Of a DNA stretch of 64,000 bases, positions 22,875 to 33,326 are shown one piece after another. The stretch is from assembly GCA_963082975.1 (NCBI GenBank), contig OY720345.1, positions 16,766,491-16,830,490 on the forward strand, written 5' to 3'. The notes below the pieces were generated by a model, which saw only the letters and a program-made list of their open reading frames with translations, searched no databases and was not told the DNA's origin. The DNA comes from Labia minor (taxonomy: Eukaryota; Arthropoda; Insecta; Dermaptera; Spongiphoridae). The translations under genes were made by a program, and so were the position numbers. Every line of letters begins with the position of its first letter. Within the stretch, counting starts at the first letter, position 1.

Positions 22875-23150
22875 CATTTTGCCGGGTAACGGGGTAGTCT
22901 CTTCTCTATGATCCCAATAGAAAAGATTTCTACTTCAGGGAGTAGCGTCCCTGCCCTCACGTGAGCTCATGATTCCTTTCTTGCATAGGAGGGGAATCAT
23001 GTCCTTTACCCGTTGACTCTTTTCCATCCAATCCCTTCCCCCCTCCCCTAAACCTTCAAAAAATCAACTTTATTTGGATGAAGGAGAATACCTAGCATAG
23101 ATTAATTAAAAAGAAAAAAAATGAAATCTTGTCTCTTATAGGACCTTTTC
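22875..23150 (+). repeat. Repeat family E, copy 1
   Basis: Shares GTAGAAAAGATTTCTACTTC-like sequence, AGGGAGTAGCGTC, TGCCCTCACGTGAGCTCATG, CATGTCCTTTACCCGTTGAC and GGATGAAGGAGAATACC with 54408-54725. High similarity in non-repetitive-looking sequence. No open frame; possibly a duplicated host segment. Confidence 0.7.
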
Positions 23151-23686
23151 TTTTGAATAGACCTCGTAAATTTAAAGGTTTTTATTAAAAGACTTTAAAA
23201 AATTAAATTAAAATGATCACAAACCATTATTTATCCGGTATTTTATTTCAGTAGAAACAATTCAATTTACATGCGTTGTATGGTAATTATTATATAAAGA
23301 TAAATTTAATCCCTTTATTTAGTTTTTATTTAGAAAGTAAAACATTAGGATAGTGAGAGTTGGTGGGGAGAGGGAAGGGGGAGAGGTGAGTTTATGGGCA
23401 TAAATAACGACTTTTTTCCTAAATCTACTAGGCACATGCAAGCACACACCTGTAGCAGAAGGGAGAGGAAGGGAATTTATATAGCGCTCAACTTTCTAAA
23501 GGTTATCACTAAACAAATGAGAATAAATATCTTTTCTCTATTTGTTGTTGTTTTATTTTTTAGTAGACGGGGTTGGAGTCAACTTACGCATTCAAATGAA
23601 TATCAAATAATTTAATGAAAATAAATATTTAAGATAAAGGAATTTTAAATTTAAACCATTTGTCTTTGGTGTATATTTATATTTTA
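23151..23686. other. Non-coding DNA, nothing recognised
   Basis: AT-rich with a G-rich patch (23355-23395). The frame at 23394-23615 has no recognisable features. Confidence 0.35.
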
Positions 23687-24221
23687 CGAGAGCAATTCAC
23701 AAAGTAGGTTACGTTTTGGAATTAAGACAAAACTAGTACAGGAAAATGTTTTTTATTATATACATTTGAAAGAGCAACTAAAATATTATTATTTTACATA
23801 ATCGCCAAAAAAGTTGAGACATTTATCGTAGCGATGAATGAGCTTCGAAATTCCTTCTTCATAGAAATCCGCCGCCTGAGTGTTGAGCCAGTTTTTGTGG
23901 GTAAAAAAACTTAAACCCATAGAAATTTACCCGCAACTGTGTGAAGTTTGCGGGAACAACGTGATCAGTGAAGGTGGCGTTCTCCATTGGTGCATACGTT
24001 TCAAGACGTGACTGACTGGCTCAACACTCAGGCGGCGGAATTCTATGAGGAAGGAATTTCGAAACTAGTTCATCGTTACGATAAATGTCTCAACTTTTTT
24101 TGGCGATTATGTAAAAAAATAATATTTTAGTTGCTCTTTCAAATGTATTTAATAAAAAACATTTTCCTGTACTGGTTTTGTCTTAATTCCAAAACGTAAC
24201 CTACTTTGTGAATTGTCCTCG
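23687..24221. mobile_element. Foldback mariner derivative with both arms from the transposase 3' end
   Basis: 535 bp flanked by TA (23685-23686, 24222-24223). Arms of about 205 bp (23687-23890 and 24015-24221) are inverted copies. Each, read outward, encodes the mariner transposase C terminus: minus strand NWLNTQAADFYEEGISKLIH...GDYVK then stop, and plus strand DWLNTQAAEFYEEGISKLVH. The ~125-bp spacer is also transposase-like. It must be mobilised in trans if at all. Confidence 0.85.
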
Positions 24222-24877
24222 TACTCGTATATTGTATAATCATTCTAAAATAAAAAATATTTTTTGTATTTTGTTATTTATATCTCAAAAATAAAATATT
24301 TAAAATTTATTAACATTATCAGCTGTTTTTAGAAACCACCAAACCTCAAATACAGCTAAAATCAATATCAATAAATTTTCCTTTTAACAAAAGGGATAAT
24401 TTATTATTTATTATTATTATTATTTTATTTTTTATGGAAATTTAAATATAAATTTATTAATAATTTATTAGGTTTAGGTCAAAAATTTATCAACTTTTCA
24501 GTTTAACGTTTAAAATAAAATTTCTAATTGGTTACATTTTGGTTTGTGTATATAACTTTTTGATTTCCTTATTAGCCGAAAATTGATTGATTTATTGAGA
24601 AAGCAATGCAATATAAAATAGGATATTTTAAGGAATTAGAAAAGAATAGGAATTGAATAAAGTGATGACTCTGGTAAGGAAAAATGTGCTTGTTGAATAT
24701 TACATCAATCGCGCCACAAAAATATACAAATCTATTATACGATATTATAATAATTTATAATAATATTAAAATAATGTTCCAAATCAGAGATTTTCTATAT
24801 TATGAGTATATCAAGATACTATATATAGAAAATTATTAAAGAATATAATCTGAATAGAATTAATTTTACAAACGGTT
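24222..24877. other. AT-rich non-coding DNA
   Basis: No frame or repeat recognised. Confidence 0.4.
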
Positions 24878-25270
24878 TCTATTTTTACTATCACGCCAGA
24901 GATAGTATTGCGATCATGAAAATTTTCAATGCCGAGATTTTTATGTTTTTATACGTTTTGAAGGTCTCTGAGTCATTTTCACTAAGGTTGAGAAAAATGT
25001 GTGTGAGTGTGTGTGTATAGTCAAGATTAATAAAAAACGTTTGAGTTAGAATAATGAAATTTGATATTATTATTATTATTCAAAATTTGTAGTTTTCTAT
25101 CGACTATTGAGAAATTTAGCTCATTTGGAAGGAGACCATTACCTACCTACATATTAAATATAATTATGTGATTAAAAATTATTATATTTGAGATATTATT
25201 AAATTAATATATTTATTTGACACTACTAAAAAAAAAGAAAAATCCAATAATATAATAATAATTAAATAAG
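24878..25270 (+). repeat. Dispersed repeat family B, copy 6 (variant 5' half)
   Basis: ACTATCACGCCAGAGATAGT, GCGATCATGAAAATTTTC, a TG microsatellite, TTGAGTTAGAATAATGAAAT. It then shares with the 62990 copy an extra block (TTTGACACTACTAAAAAAAA, AATCCAATAATATAATAATA) absent from copies 2 and 3. The 3' half is missing. Confidence 0.75.
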
Positions 25271-25427
25271 TTTCATTTGGAAACAATTAACAGTGACTTA
25301 AATGATGAATTACTGAACTTGTTTTTATTTTATAAAAATTTAAAAATTAATATTTGATGAGTTGGAAATAAATGTGTAAACAGGCTAATATAGACTTAAA
25401 TCACCAAAAGGCATATAAAAAATCAGC

Positions 25428-25882
25428 TGTGGCCAGGCACAGAACCGACAGACGATTTGAAATAAATTAATTTTCAAACAACATTATATATATAAATTAT
25501 TAAAAAAGAAAATATTTTAAAAACTTGAATTAAAATGTCTAAATTATATTATCTTGGTTTTTATTTTTAGTTTAATTAATCAATTATTAATTACTACTAT
25601 ATTTTAAGTGAAATATTTTCCGACAATGAATGTAAAATTAATTCTTTGCAAACTACCACCTTTGGTTTCCGTATATACACCAAAAGTTGATGAATTCATA
25701 CTACTGATGCATTAAGTTAATGTATACCAAATTTTATCAAAATCCGTTAAGCCGTTCTATACGGGCACGCGATGGACAGACGGACTGAAATATTAAAAAT
25801 ATTTTTTTCGGATATGTAAAAATCTCCACATGTGAAATTTGGTGTGAAAACAATACCTCCCTTACTATCGTCGGTCGGTAAA
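25428..25882 (-). repeat. Dispersed repeat family A, long form, copy 5
   Basis: Reverse-complement copy from CTGTGGCCAGGCACAGAACC to CTATCGTCGGTCGGTAAAAA. Its edge lies about 38 bp from the R1-clade LINE. Confidence 0.8.
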
Positions 25883-26398
25883 AATGAAAGCAAGTAAATC
25901 ATGTTGCCTAGATGTTAGGGTAGCGGGTGGACCTGTCCCTGCGATCCCGGTGAGGACAGGTCTGCCTCAAGGAAGCAGCCTTGCCCACGCGAGCCTTGGA
26001 TTCCTCACTAAACCCAAACCCACGAGGAACCATGTCAACACCCTAAATCCTCTCAAAAAATGCTAAATCCTTTCCAGATCCTTATTCCTCCCCACTGCCA
26101 TGGGGGTAGGTGGTGTCTAGTGTGTTCGACCCAAATCATGCCAGGGTATGCACAGCCCCTGGATGATGACCTCCACTGAACCCCATGGTAAAGCCTCGCC
26201 ATTCTACGATGGTATTGTGGGAAGTTGGCGGACTAGGTGCCGTGATGTGTGTCCGCTAGGGACGTCCGGATGATAATTCCCAGACAAGGCCCTTGAACCC
26301 AGTCCACATGGGCAGTGGGCTGGTTAGGATGGTGGCCCGCCCACACGGAGCACCCTGCGTCGGAGACAGGTCCGCCAACGAGGTGACTAAAAAGCATT

Positions 26399-28201
26399 AT
26401 GAGTAAGTCTAACAATCTTATTAATCTTGATACTAACTCAGCAGGAAATACGAAGAACTCAGAAACCAAGAACGCAAAGCTTCCAGGATCGACTATTCCT
26501 CTTAGGATAAGTGGAAGGCAAAGAAGTTATTCTGGATCTGAAATCAGCAATAAAAGAAGAGCTTCAAGTAGTCCGATAGGTATAGCAAAAAGGCGTGAAT
26601 GCCCTATCGCCTATGAAATAACGGAAGCTGTCAGTGACGCTCGATACCAAATTAGTATGCTAAGTAAACTGGTTGAAAAATATCCAAATACAAGCAGGGA
26701 CATCAAATCTATGATAGAGAAGCTCAGTAAGGTGGGAGAAATATTTAATAGAGTAACGGTCAAGGAGTGGCTGGAAGATCACAAATGGGAGCGAGACAGT
26801 TTCGTGGTTTCAGGTCATAAAGGCGATAACGACACTCAAAAAAAGATAATAAAAACTTGCGAAGCCTCAACGCAAACCATAGCTTGGAATAAAACAGCAG
26901 ACAAATTAACTTCCCTGGATGAAGTGAACACTTTCGAAAAATGGATCCAGGCAGAGAAGCAGGTGTGGGATGAGGATTTATTCCGCAATACTAAGTTTAT
27001 TGTGGGAAATCCTCTAGATGCACCCGATGAAACAGCGAAAATAATTCTCGTAGAAGCAGATGACCCGGGTATGCAAAAAAGCATTCAAAAAATATATATG
27101 AATAGATTTCCTGAACTTGATGGCACTAGACAAGAAGTTGAGGTTATAGAACAAGCGACGAAGTTAAGATCTAAAGGGGTGATAAAAACAGTCAACAGGA
27201 AGGTTATTAGAGCATCCCTCAAGGGAACAACTGAAGATTTATGGAACAAGATGCAAGCAGTCAAGGGTGAACTCAGCCCCGGCGAATCCGTAACCATTCA
27301 TCATGTAAATGGTCTGACCCTTAACAGCTGGAGGAAAATGCTAGAATGCACCTTCCATGGCGAGGGTAGGGAAATTGATATATACACCACCAAACGGAAG
27401 ATGAACGAGTTAAATGAACCAATCAAATCTAAGGAGCCGAATAAATCTAAAAGAAAGACTTTTGCCCTTGTGGTAGAACAAGAGGGCAAGGAGTTCAAGA
27501 CAGTCTTGAATAGCGTAAAGGACTGTATCAAGAATACCGAGGCAGGAAAATCCATCACGCGACTGAAAAGTACTAGAGAAGGAAAGTTACTCATTATCAC
27601 TGAAAAGAACTTGAGTGCGCTGGAAACAATCCAAGAAAAGATTGCCTCGGGGGAAACAAACCTCAAGGTAAGAAGAATAGGAGCCGAATCCGAATCGGAA
27701 ACTCTCCTAATAAGGGGAATAGACGCAACAACTTGCAGAGATGATGTAGCTGGAGCTTTGGCGGACAAGTTTGGTGCTCAGCTGGCCTTTAAATTGGGAG
27801 AGCTGCATTCCAGTAGAAGTAATACTCAGGCAGTCACCATCACCCTAAACAAAAAAGATGCTGAAACCCTAATAAAATGTAAATATTTCAGGATAGGATA
27901 CGTCAAATGTGAAATCGTGAGGAAATCCCTAATAACCAAGTGCTACAAATGTTGGTCCTATGGTCATGTGAGGGCTCAATGCAAAGGTCCGGATAGATCT
28001 GATCTATGCTACAAATGCGGAAATAAAGGACATACAGCTAGCACATGTGTGAAAGATGAATACTGTGCAGTGTGCGCAGAGTCCGGACATAGGGCCGGTT
28101 CAGGAAAATGTCCCGAATACCAAAATGCTGTTAGGAAGATAAATAAGGGAAGTAATCCTAAAGAGAGCATAACCTTTGAATGGCCAGAATCTTACAAGTA
28201 A
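26399..28201 (+). CDS. R1-clade LINE ORF1 protein (nucleic-acid binding, 600 aa)
   Basis: A Gag-like RNA-binding protein of the retrotransposon that packages its RNA. The N-terminal ~500 residues are Lys/Glu-rich and predicted soluble. Residues about 515-575 hold three zinc knuckles: CYKCWSYGHVRAQC and CYKCGNKGHTASTC (both C-x2-C-x4-H-x4-C), and CAVCAESGHRAGSGKC (C-x2-C-x4-H-x6-C). This triplet, with the longer third spacing, is characteristic of R1/I-group LINEs. The first ATG after the 5' UTR is used. The stop overlaps the ORF2 ATG by 22 bases (28180-28201), implying reinitiation or coupled translation of ORF2. No frameshift or stop is seen along its length. Confidence 0.9.
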   Translation: MSKSNNLINLDTNSAGNTKNSETKNAKLPGSTIPLRISGRQRSYSGSEISNKRRASSSPIGIAKRRECPIAYEITEAVSDARYQISMLSKLVEKYPNTSRDIKSMIEKLSKVGEIFNRVTVKEWLEDHKWERDSFVVSGHKGDNDTQKKIIKTCEASTQTIAWNKTADKLTSLDEVNTFEKWIQAEKQVWDEDLFRNTKFIVGNPLDAPDETAKIILVEADDPGMQKSIQKIYMNRFPELDGTRQEVEVIEQATKLRSKGVIKTVNRKVIRASLKGTTEDLWNKMQAVKGELSPGESVTIHHVNGLTLNSWRKMLECTFHGEGREIDIYTTKRKMNELNEPIKSKEPNKSKRKTFALVVEQEGKEFKTVLNSVKDCIKNTEAGKSITRLKSTREGKLLIITEKNLSALETIQEKIASGETNLKVRRIGAESESETLLIRGIDATTCRDDVAGALADKFGAQLAFKLGELHSSRSNTQAVTITLNKKDAETLIKCKYFRIGYVKCEIVRKSLITKCYKCWSYGHVRAQCKGPDRSDLCYKCGNKGHTASTCVKDEYCAVCAESGHRAGSGKCPEYQNAVRKINKGSNPKESITFEWPESYK

Positions 28202-31083
28202 ATCTAAATAGAAGCCGCGCAGCACAGGACCTGCTGTACAGTACGAGGAACAAAATGCACATCGATATCCTTATCGTTAGCGAGCCTAACAGGCAGCATC
28301 TACGCACCAATAACAACTGGACTGTTGATGAGGCTGGGGATGCTGCAGTTAGGGTATATAACAAACCAATTTCAGACTCGGGATGCGGCAGGGGAGTTGC
28401 TTGGGTCGAATTAAATGGAGTTATAATCATGTCATGTTATAAGTCACCAAATACCACAATCAGAGAATATGAGTTATTCCTTGAGGGTATTGCGGAAATT
28501 ATACGCAGATACCCAAACAAAAAATTTGTAATTGCAGGTGACTTCAACGCAAAAAGTCATTTATGGGGGTCAGCGGCGGAAGATGCTAGGGGCACTCGGC
28601 TAGCTGACTGGCTTGCCACCCACAACCTGGTCGTGGCCAATGTTGGCATCACGCCCACGTTCTCTAGAAGAAGACAGGAAAGCGTGATAGACGCTACATT
28701 TACGTCTGCCAGCCTGGCCGGCAGGGTGGTTGACTGGAGGGTTCTTGATGAGGAATCGCTTAGTGACCATAGACTGATCAGGTTCACCCTCAGGGAGACT
28801 GATAGATTACCTGAGTTGAATGTCGGAGGGGAGGGCCCGCGATGGCGCTACTCTGCTGACAGACACGAACGAGCGAGCCTCAAATGTGATGAGGCTTTTA
28901 AGACCCGAAGCATTGGATGCGCAGCTGATCTTATCAGGGCCATCCAGTGGGCTTGCAAGGGTTCACTGCCGGTAGCGGCAAGAGGTAAGAAAAAACCTGT
29001 ATACTGGTGGAACCAAGAAATAAAAAATACTCGCAAAATCTGTATCGCAATGAGAAGAAAATGGACTCGAGCTAAGAGGAGATGCATGCAAGATGTTGAT
29101 ATCGATCCGATTTACGACGAATACTGCACAGCTAGGAAAAATCTAAAAAACTGCATAAGGAATGCAAAAAAAAAATGCTGGAATGACCTAGTTGATTCTG
29201 TAGAAAAAGATGTATGGGGAAACGGCTATAAAATTGTATGTAAAAGGCTGGGCGCGCAGCGCAATATCAGAATGGAAATAGAGGACAAAATTAAAATAGC
29301 CGACAAGTTATTCCCAGAGAAAGAGGAGGTCCGATGGGAGAGAAGAGAATCCTTTGATCTTCCTTTGCTTTCTACTGGAGAGGTGGTAGAGGCGGCCGGC
29401 AGGTTGAAAAACCTCAAGGCGCCTGGTCCCGATGGCATTCCACCGGAAATGACCAAGCTGGCGATCAGTCAGCACCCGGAGGTCTTTACAAAGCTGTTTA
29501 ACGGGTTGCTCAAAGAGGCAACTTTCCCCAGGGAATGGAAATCTGCTACGCTGGTTCTGATCCCTAAGCCAGGAGGACCGGCGGGCACGGCTTTCAGGCC
29601 GATCTGCTTAATTGATACTGTGGCCAAGGTTTTGGAACGCGTGATCGCTTCTAGACTGTCGGATGAGATTTCTAGGAGAGGAGGTCTTTCAGATGATCAA
29701 TACGGTTTCAGAGAGGGCAGATCGACTACGGACGCCGTGTTGGAGGTAGCGCGCGTGGCACGCAGTGCGATACAGGGCAGGGGCAGAGACCGAGAGCTCT
29801 GTGTAGGGGTCGCTCTGGACGTGAGGAACGCTTTTAATATGGCGCAGTGGGCGCACATAGTTGAAGAACTCTCCAGAAGGGGGATCTCTGATTATCTGGT
29901 GGAAATAATAAAGAGTTATTTCACGGAAAGAAGTCTGATGATCGATGGCAGAACAAAGGCTATCACGTGCGGAGTACCTCAGGGGTCTGTCCTGGGCCCT
30001 TTACTATGGAACATCCTGTATGATGGAGTCTTGAGGTTGCAGATCCCTAGAGACTGCAGGATAATAGGTTTCGCCGATGACCTCATGCTGGTGGCCATAG
30101 ATAAGACTAAGCCCGCTCTCATCGAGAAAGTCGAGGTGGCGGTCGGCATGGTGGCTGCTTGGATGGAGAGCAGAGAGCTTGTTCTCGCTCCTGAAAAGAC
30201 CGAGATGGTCTCAATGAACGGCCGAAAGAGAGTGGGCGAAATCAGTATAAGGGTCGCCGGTATAAGAGTGGTAGCAAAGGACTCCATCAGGTACCTGGGA
30301 GTTATACTTGACAAAAGGCTAAGCTGGGGTGAGCACATTAACATGGTGGCCAAAAAAGCCGATAGCACAGCCATGATGCTTCAAAGGCTGATGCCTAGGG
30401 TGGGTGGTCCGACGGGTAGCGTGAGGAGAGTTCTCTACTCTGTGGGAAACTCGATCCTGCTGTACGCTGCTCCTGCGTGGGCGTCTGCCCTCCGATGTAA
30501 GAGAAACAGGGACAGACTCCTGAGGACGCAACGGAGGTTCTTAATCAGGATCTGCTGCGCATATAGGACGGTGTCGTGCGTTGCTGCCCAGGTGGTGGCG
30601 TCGGTCCCCCCTATTGATCTGTTGGCGCTCGAGCGGTCATATAACCATGGAGCCGATAACATCTCTCGGGCGCTGAACAGAGGGTGGCTAATGGATAGGT
30701 GGCAGTCAAGGTGGCGCGAGTCTGATGGTGGGAGGTGGACTTACCGGCTTGTCCCGGACGTCGGACTATGGTTTTTGAGAGTACATGGAGAGACGGACTT
30801 TTATCTGACTCAGATCCTCACTGGCCATGGGGACTTCGGTGCGTACCTCACGAGGATTGGGAAGACGACCGACGGTCGGTGTGGTCTGTGCCGGGTACCC
30901 GAGACTGCCGAACACCTCCTGTTTGAATGCGGAAGATGGTGTCGACTGAGAAGTCGACTTGCATTAGAGCTAGGCGAGGAACCGTCGCCTGAAAACCTGA
31001 TAGGGTTAATGCTGGGCAGCCCGGAGAACTGGCGCGCGGTCGCCGATGCGTGTAAGCGGATCCTGATGGGTCCCCGAGGGTAG
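28180..31083 (+). CDS. R1-clade LINE ORF2 polyprotein: APE endonuclease, reverse transcriptase, C-terminal zinc knuckle (967 aa)
   Basis: Carries out target-primed reverse transcription. Residues 1-200 form an apurinic-type endonuclease: VNLNRSRAAQDLL, catalytic Glu at VSEPN (residue 35), AGDFNAKSHLWGS (~118) and SDHRLIRFTL (~194). The reverse transcriptase follows, with LKAPGPDGIPPEM (~412), DDQYGFREGRSTTDAV, CGVPQGSVLGPLLWN (~596) and the catalytic GFADDLMLV (~628). Near residue 900 is CGLCRVPETAEHLLFEC (C-x2-C-x7-H-x4-C), the C-terminal zinc motif of R1-type elements. No RNase H domain is evident. It is open throughout and keeps all core residues that can be checked by eye, so an enzymatically active protein is plausible. 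Confidence 0.93.
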   Translation: MARILQVNLNRSRAAQDLLYSTRNKMHIDILIVSEPNRQHLRTNNNWTVDEAGDAAVRVYNKPISDSGCGRGVAWVELNGVIIMSCYKSPNTTIREYELFLEGIAEIIRRYPNKKFVIAGDFNAKSHLWGSAAEDARGTRLADWLATHNLVVANVGITPTFSRRRQESVIDATFTSASLAGRVVDWRVLDEESLSDHRLIRFTLRETDRLPELNVGGEGPRWRYSADRHERASLKCDEAFKTRSIGCAADLIRAIQWACKGSLPVAARGKKKPVYWWNQEIKNTRKICIAMRRKWTRAKRRCMQDVDIDPIYDEYCTARKNLKNCIRNAKKKCWNDLVDSVEKDVWGNGYKIVCKRLGAQRNIRMEIEDKIKIADKLFPEKEEVRWERRESFDLPLLSTGEVVEAAGRLKNLKAPGPDGIPPEMTKLAISQHPEVFTKLFNGLLKEATFPREWKSATLVLIPKPGGPAGTAFRPICLIDTVAKVLERVIASRLSDEISRRGGLSDDQYGFREGRSTTDAVLEVARVARSAIQGRGRDRELCVGVALDVRNAFNMAQWAHIVEELSRRGISDYLVEIIKSYFTERSLMIDGRTKAITCGVPQGSVLGPLLWNILYDGVLRLQIPRDCRIIGFADDLMLVAIDKTKPALIEKVEVAVGMVAAWMESRELVLAPEKTEMVSMNGRKRVGEISIRVAGIRVVAKDSIRYLGVILDKRLSWGEHINMVAKKADSTAMMLQRLMPRVGGPTGSVRRVLYSVGNSILLYAAPAWASALRCKRNRDRLLRTQRRFLIRICCAYRTVSCVAAQVVASVPPIDLLALERSYNHGADNISRALNRGWLMDRWQSRWRESDGGRWTYRLVPDVGLWFLRVHGETDFYLTQILTGHGDFGAYLTRIGKTTDGRCGLCRVPETAEHLLFECGRWCRLRSRLALELGEEPSPENLIGLMLGSPENWRAVADACKRILMGPRG

Positions 31084-31271
31084 ATGGGCCTCCCCCCTGA
31101 AGTAATACCTTACGGTGGTTCCAGGGGGGCACCTGCAAAGGTCCAAAAAAGGGGGGGTTTTTAGCCGGTTAGAGTCCGGCACTACCCCGTTGGAACACCA
31201 ACTTACAGCGGGGTGTCCGAGTGGATTTTCCCCTCCTTAAAAAAAAAAAAAAAAAAAAAAAGATGTCAGGG

Positions 31272-31387
31272 GCTTCTACTCAATCGAACAGCATTGCTAT
31301 AGAAGGGTCGCAACTATAATATAAAACCTATATATAGTATACCTATTATATAATAAGATTATATAGATAAATTTATTTTTTTTCTCC

Positions 31388-31435
<48 letters not shown>

Positions 31436-31791
31436 ATTTAGTTTGTGCTCTTTTTAAAAATAATTCTAACCAGTAAAATAGAGTTTTTATTAAAGAAATA
31501 CATTCCGAATAGTATTATTATATTATTATAATAATATTATTATTTAATAATCATTTTACTTATTTGTGATATAAAATTTAATATTTAAAAGTAGACCCTT
31601 TTGTTTAAGATAGTTACAAAATATACAAAGATATTTTATTATATAGAAACGCTCAAGGGGATAAAGGAGGGGGGAAGCCCCTTTTCTAGATACAATATTT
31701 TTATATTCTTTCTTTATTTAGATTCTTTTATTTTTTTTTAAAAAAAAAAAGATAATCCGATTATTAAAAAAAAATATTTTCTAAGAGATTT
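31272..31791. other. Non-coding DNA with TC and TA microsatellites
   Basis: (TC)n then (TA)n at about 31387-31432, G-rich patch at 31655-31680. No gene supported. Confidence 0.4.
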
Positions 31792-31983
31792 TTAACCTGG
31801 ATTATTTAAATAGAATCTATTAAAAACTTTTAAAAGAAATGTATAATATGTTTTTCTTTTGCATTTGTGCCTTTGTGTATGTTTCTTTATTGCTTGTTTT
31901 ACGTATGTAAAGTGGCGTGAACACAGAACGCAGTAAAATCCTACCAATGCTTCCAAATGAAATATCGGCCTGATACATCCCAA
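31792..31983 (-). other. Possible C2H2-like zinc-finger fragment
   Basis: The minus-strand frame holds FYCVLCSRHFTYVKQAIKKH and then TQRH: C-x2-C-x13-H-x3-H, one residue longer than the usual finger spacing. The paralogous site in the other duplicated unit (about 9080-9150, minus strand) shows decayed similarity, so this belongs to the duplicated unit. May be a single exon or a fossil; no flanking exon could be found. Confidence 0.3.
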
Positions 31984-32257
31984 CCAACCAACGTCTCACT
32001 ATTTACCCCCTTTTGATATTATATTATTTACATTAAATTTATAGTTACATCACCCTTGCCAAACAATTTATAATTTATAATTAAACAATTTTCATCCCAC
32101 CACTATTCCCACGTTTTTGTCAAAATATAACAATTTCAATAATGAATTCATTCATCAAAAAAAAAATATTTCAATAAAATTTAAATTTTTTAAAATGAAT
32201 GTTTATAATTTATTAGTGATATTTTAATATATAATATATATATATATATAATAAATT

Positions 32258-32470
32258 CACCTTCTTAATTTGGTTTATTGAATTTAATTGAATAATTTAA
32301 TTAATTGAATTCAATTAAAATAGTTTATATTATTAATAATAATAATTGTAATGTAATACTATATAAATAAATTATATAATTGGAATTGTTAATATATTGT
32401 ATAAAAAGGAATTGTTAGAGAAACAGTATAATTTATTGAAATTATGGATATAACAACTTAAGAACCCTAA
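32258..32470 (+). repeat. Family C repeat, copy 3 (3'-truncated), next to a TA microsatellite
   Basis: TTCACCTTCTTAATTTGGTT, TTTAATTAATTGAATTCAAT and TTGTTAGAGAAACAGTATAA in family order. The upstream flank is (TA)n, as in the other two copies. Confidence 0.7.
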
Positions 32471-32740
32471 AATCCTTATATATATTTATATATAAATATA
32501 TGATTTATTTATTCTCTCATTGATTCAATTTATTAAAAAATAAATGAAAATTATTTAAACATCAAAGTAAATCTATATAATTTATTTTTTTTTTTTAAAT
32601 ATATTTATTTAAATATTTTTTTTAAATAAAAATCAACTTCTAAATGTTAATATTATTTTCAGATATATTTTTAAATTTTAAAGAATTTTAGTAATTAACA
32701 GTATAAATAAGTAATTTAAGTTAATTTTTCATTTATTTAG

Positions 32741-32827
32741 GCGAGAGAGATAGAATATCAACTCAAGTCTTTGAATTAATCTTCGAGTCTAATCTGTGAG
32801 ATATGTCAACCCTTTATTGACTCCGAG
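32741..32827 (+). other. Exon-like block conserved between the duplicated units (copy 2)
   Basis: Preceded by CATTTATTTAG and followed by GTTAGTA. Ends ATTGACTCCGAG like copy 1 (ATTAACTCCGAG). Interior indels exclude a shared reading frame. Confidence 0.3.
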
Positions 32828-33326
32828 GTTAGTAATTTTAATTTTGAATTTGAATTTTAATTCAATTTAAATTTATTTATTTATCTTGTATAATCTAATA
32901 TGCTATTTTTTTTACTTCTATTTCATGATTTAGTCTTCGTTTCTTCTTGAATGTTGATGTGAATTCTTGATTATCTTCAACATCTCTGATGATAATGAAA
33001 TAATCGATATAATTAAGTAAGTAATCAGTTTTATTTCTGTAGCATGCATATTTCAAAATAGGTATAAATTTTATTAAATGCAAATTGTAAATGAAATAAT
33101 TCAAATAATGTTTAACTTACTTAATAACAACTATAATTGAATATAATTTGGTTTTGTTTTTTTTTCCTTTTGATAATATTCATTATAGAAGTTTATAAAG
33201 GAATATATTAAATTATATTATATAATTTAGTCAGATCAAGATTTTTCAGAGCACATTTATTAAGTATGAAGGGCATTGATAAAGGAGGCAAAAGAGATGA
33301 AGGTATTTATAATTGGTAGGTTTTGA

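Larger units (their letters stand above)
25921..31261 (+). mobile_element. R1-clade LINE, apparently full length with both ORFs open
   Basis: Order: GC-rich 5' UTR (25921-26398), ORF1 (26399-28201), ORF2 (28180-31083), 3' UTR and a ~23-base poly(A) (31239-31261). Flanks GATGTTAGGG (25911-25920) and GATGTCAGGG (31262-31271) look like a target duplication with one mismatch. The abrupt GC shift at 25921 supports that 5' edge. The ORF overlap, APE plus RT plus C-terminal CCHC order and the ORF2 start (VNLNRSRAAQDLL) are typical of the R1 clade. The host site is not 28S rDNA or any target I recognise. The two open frames (600 and 967 codons) indicate a young copy, possibly a source element. Confidence 0.88.

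Noticed and set aside
26836-31138. Several long frames antisense to, or in other frames of, the R1-clade ORFs (e.g. 27301-27768, 29979-30374)
   Set aside because: Shadows of long GC-rich coding sequence; no independent motifs.
25900-31290. Insertion of the R1-clade element in rDNA or U2 snRNA
   Set aside because: Flanks do not match 28S, 18S, 5S or U2 sequence as I know them, and the surroundings are AT-rich intergenic DNA.
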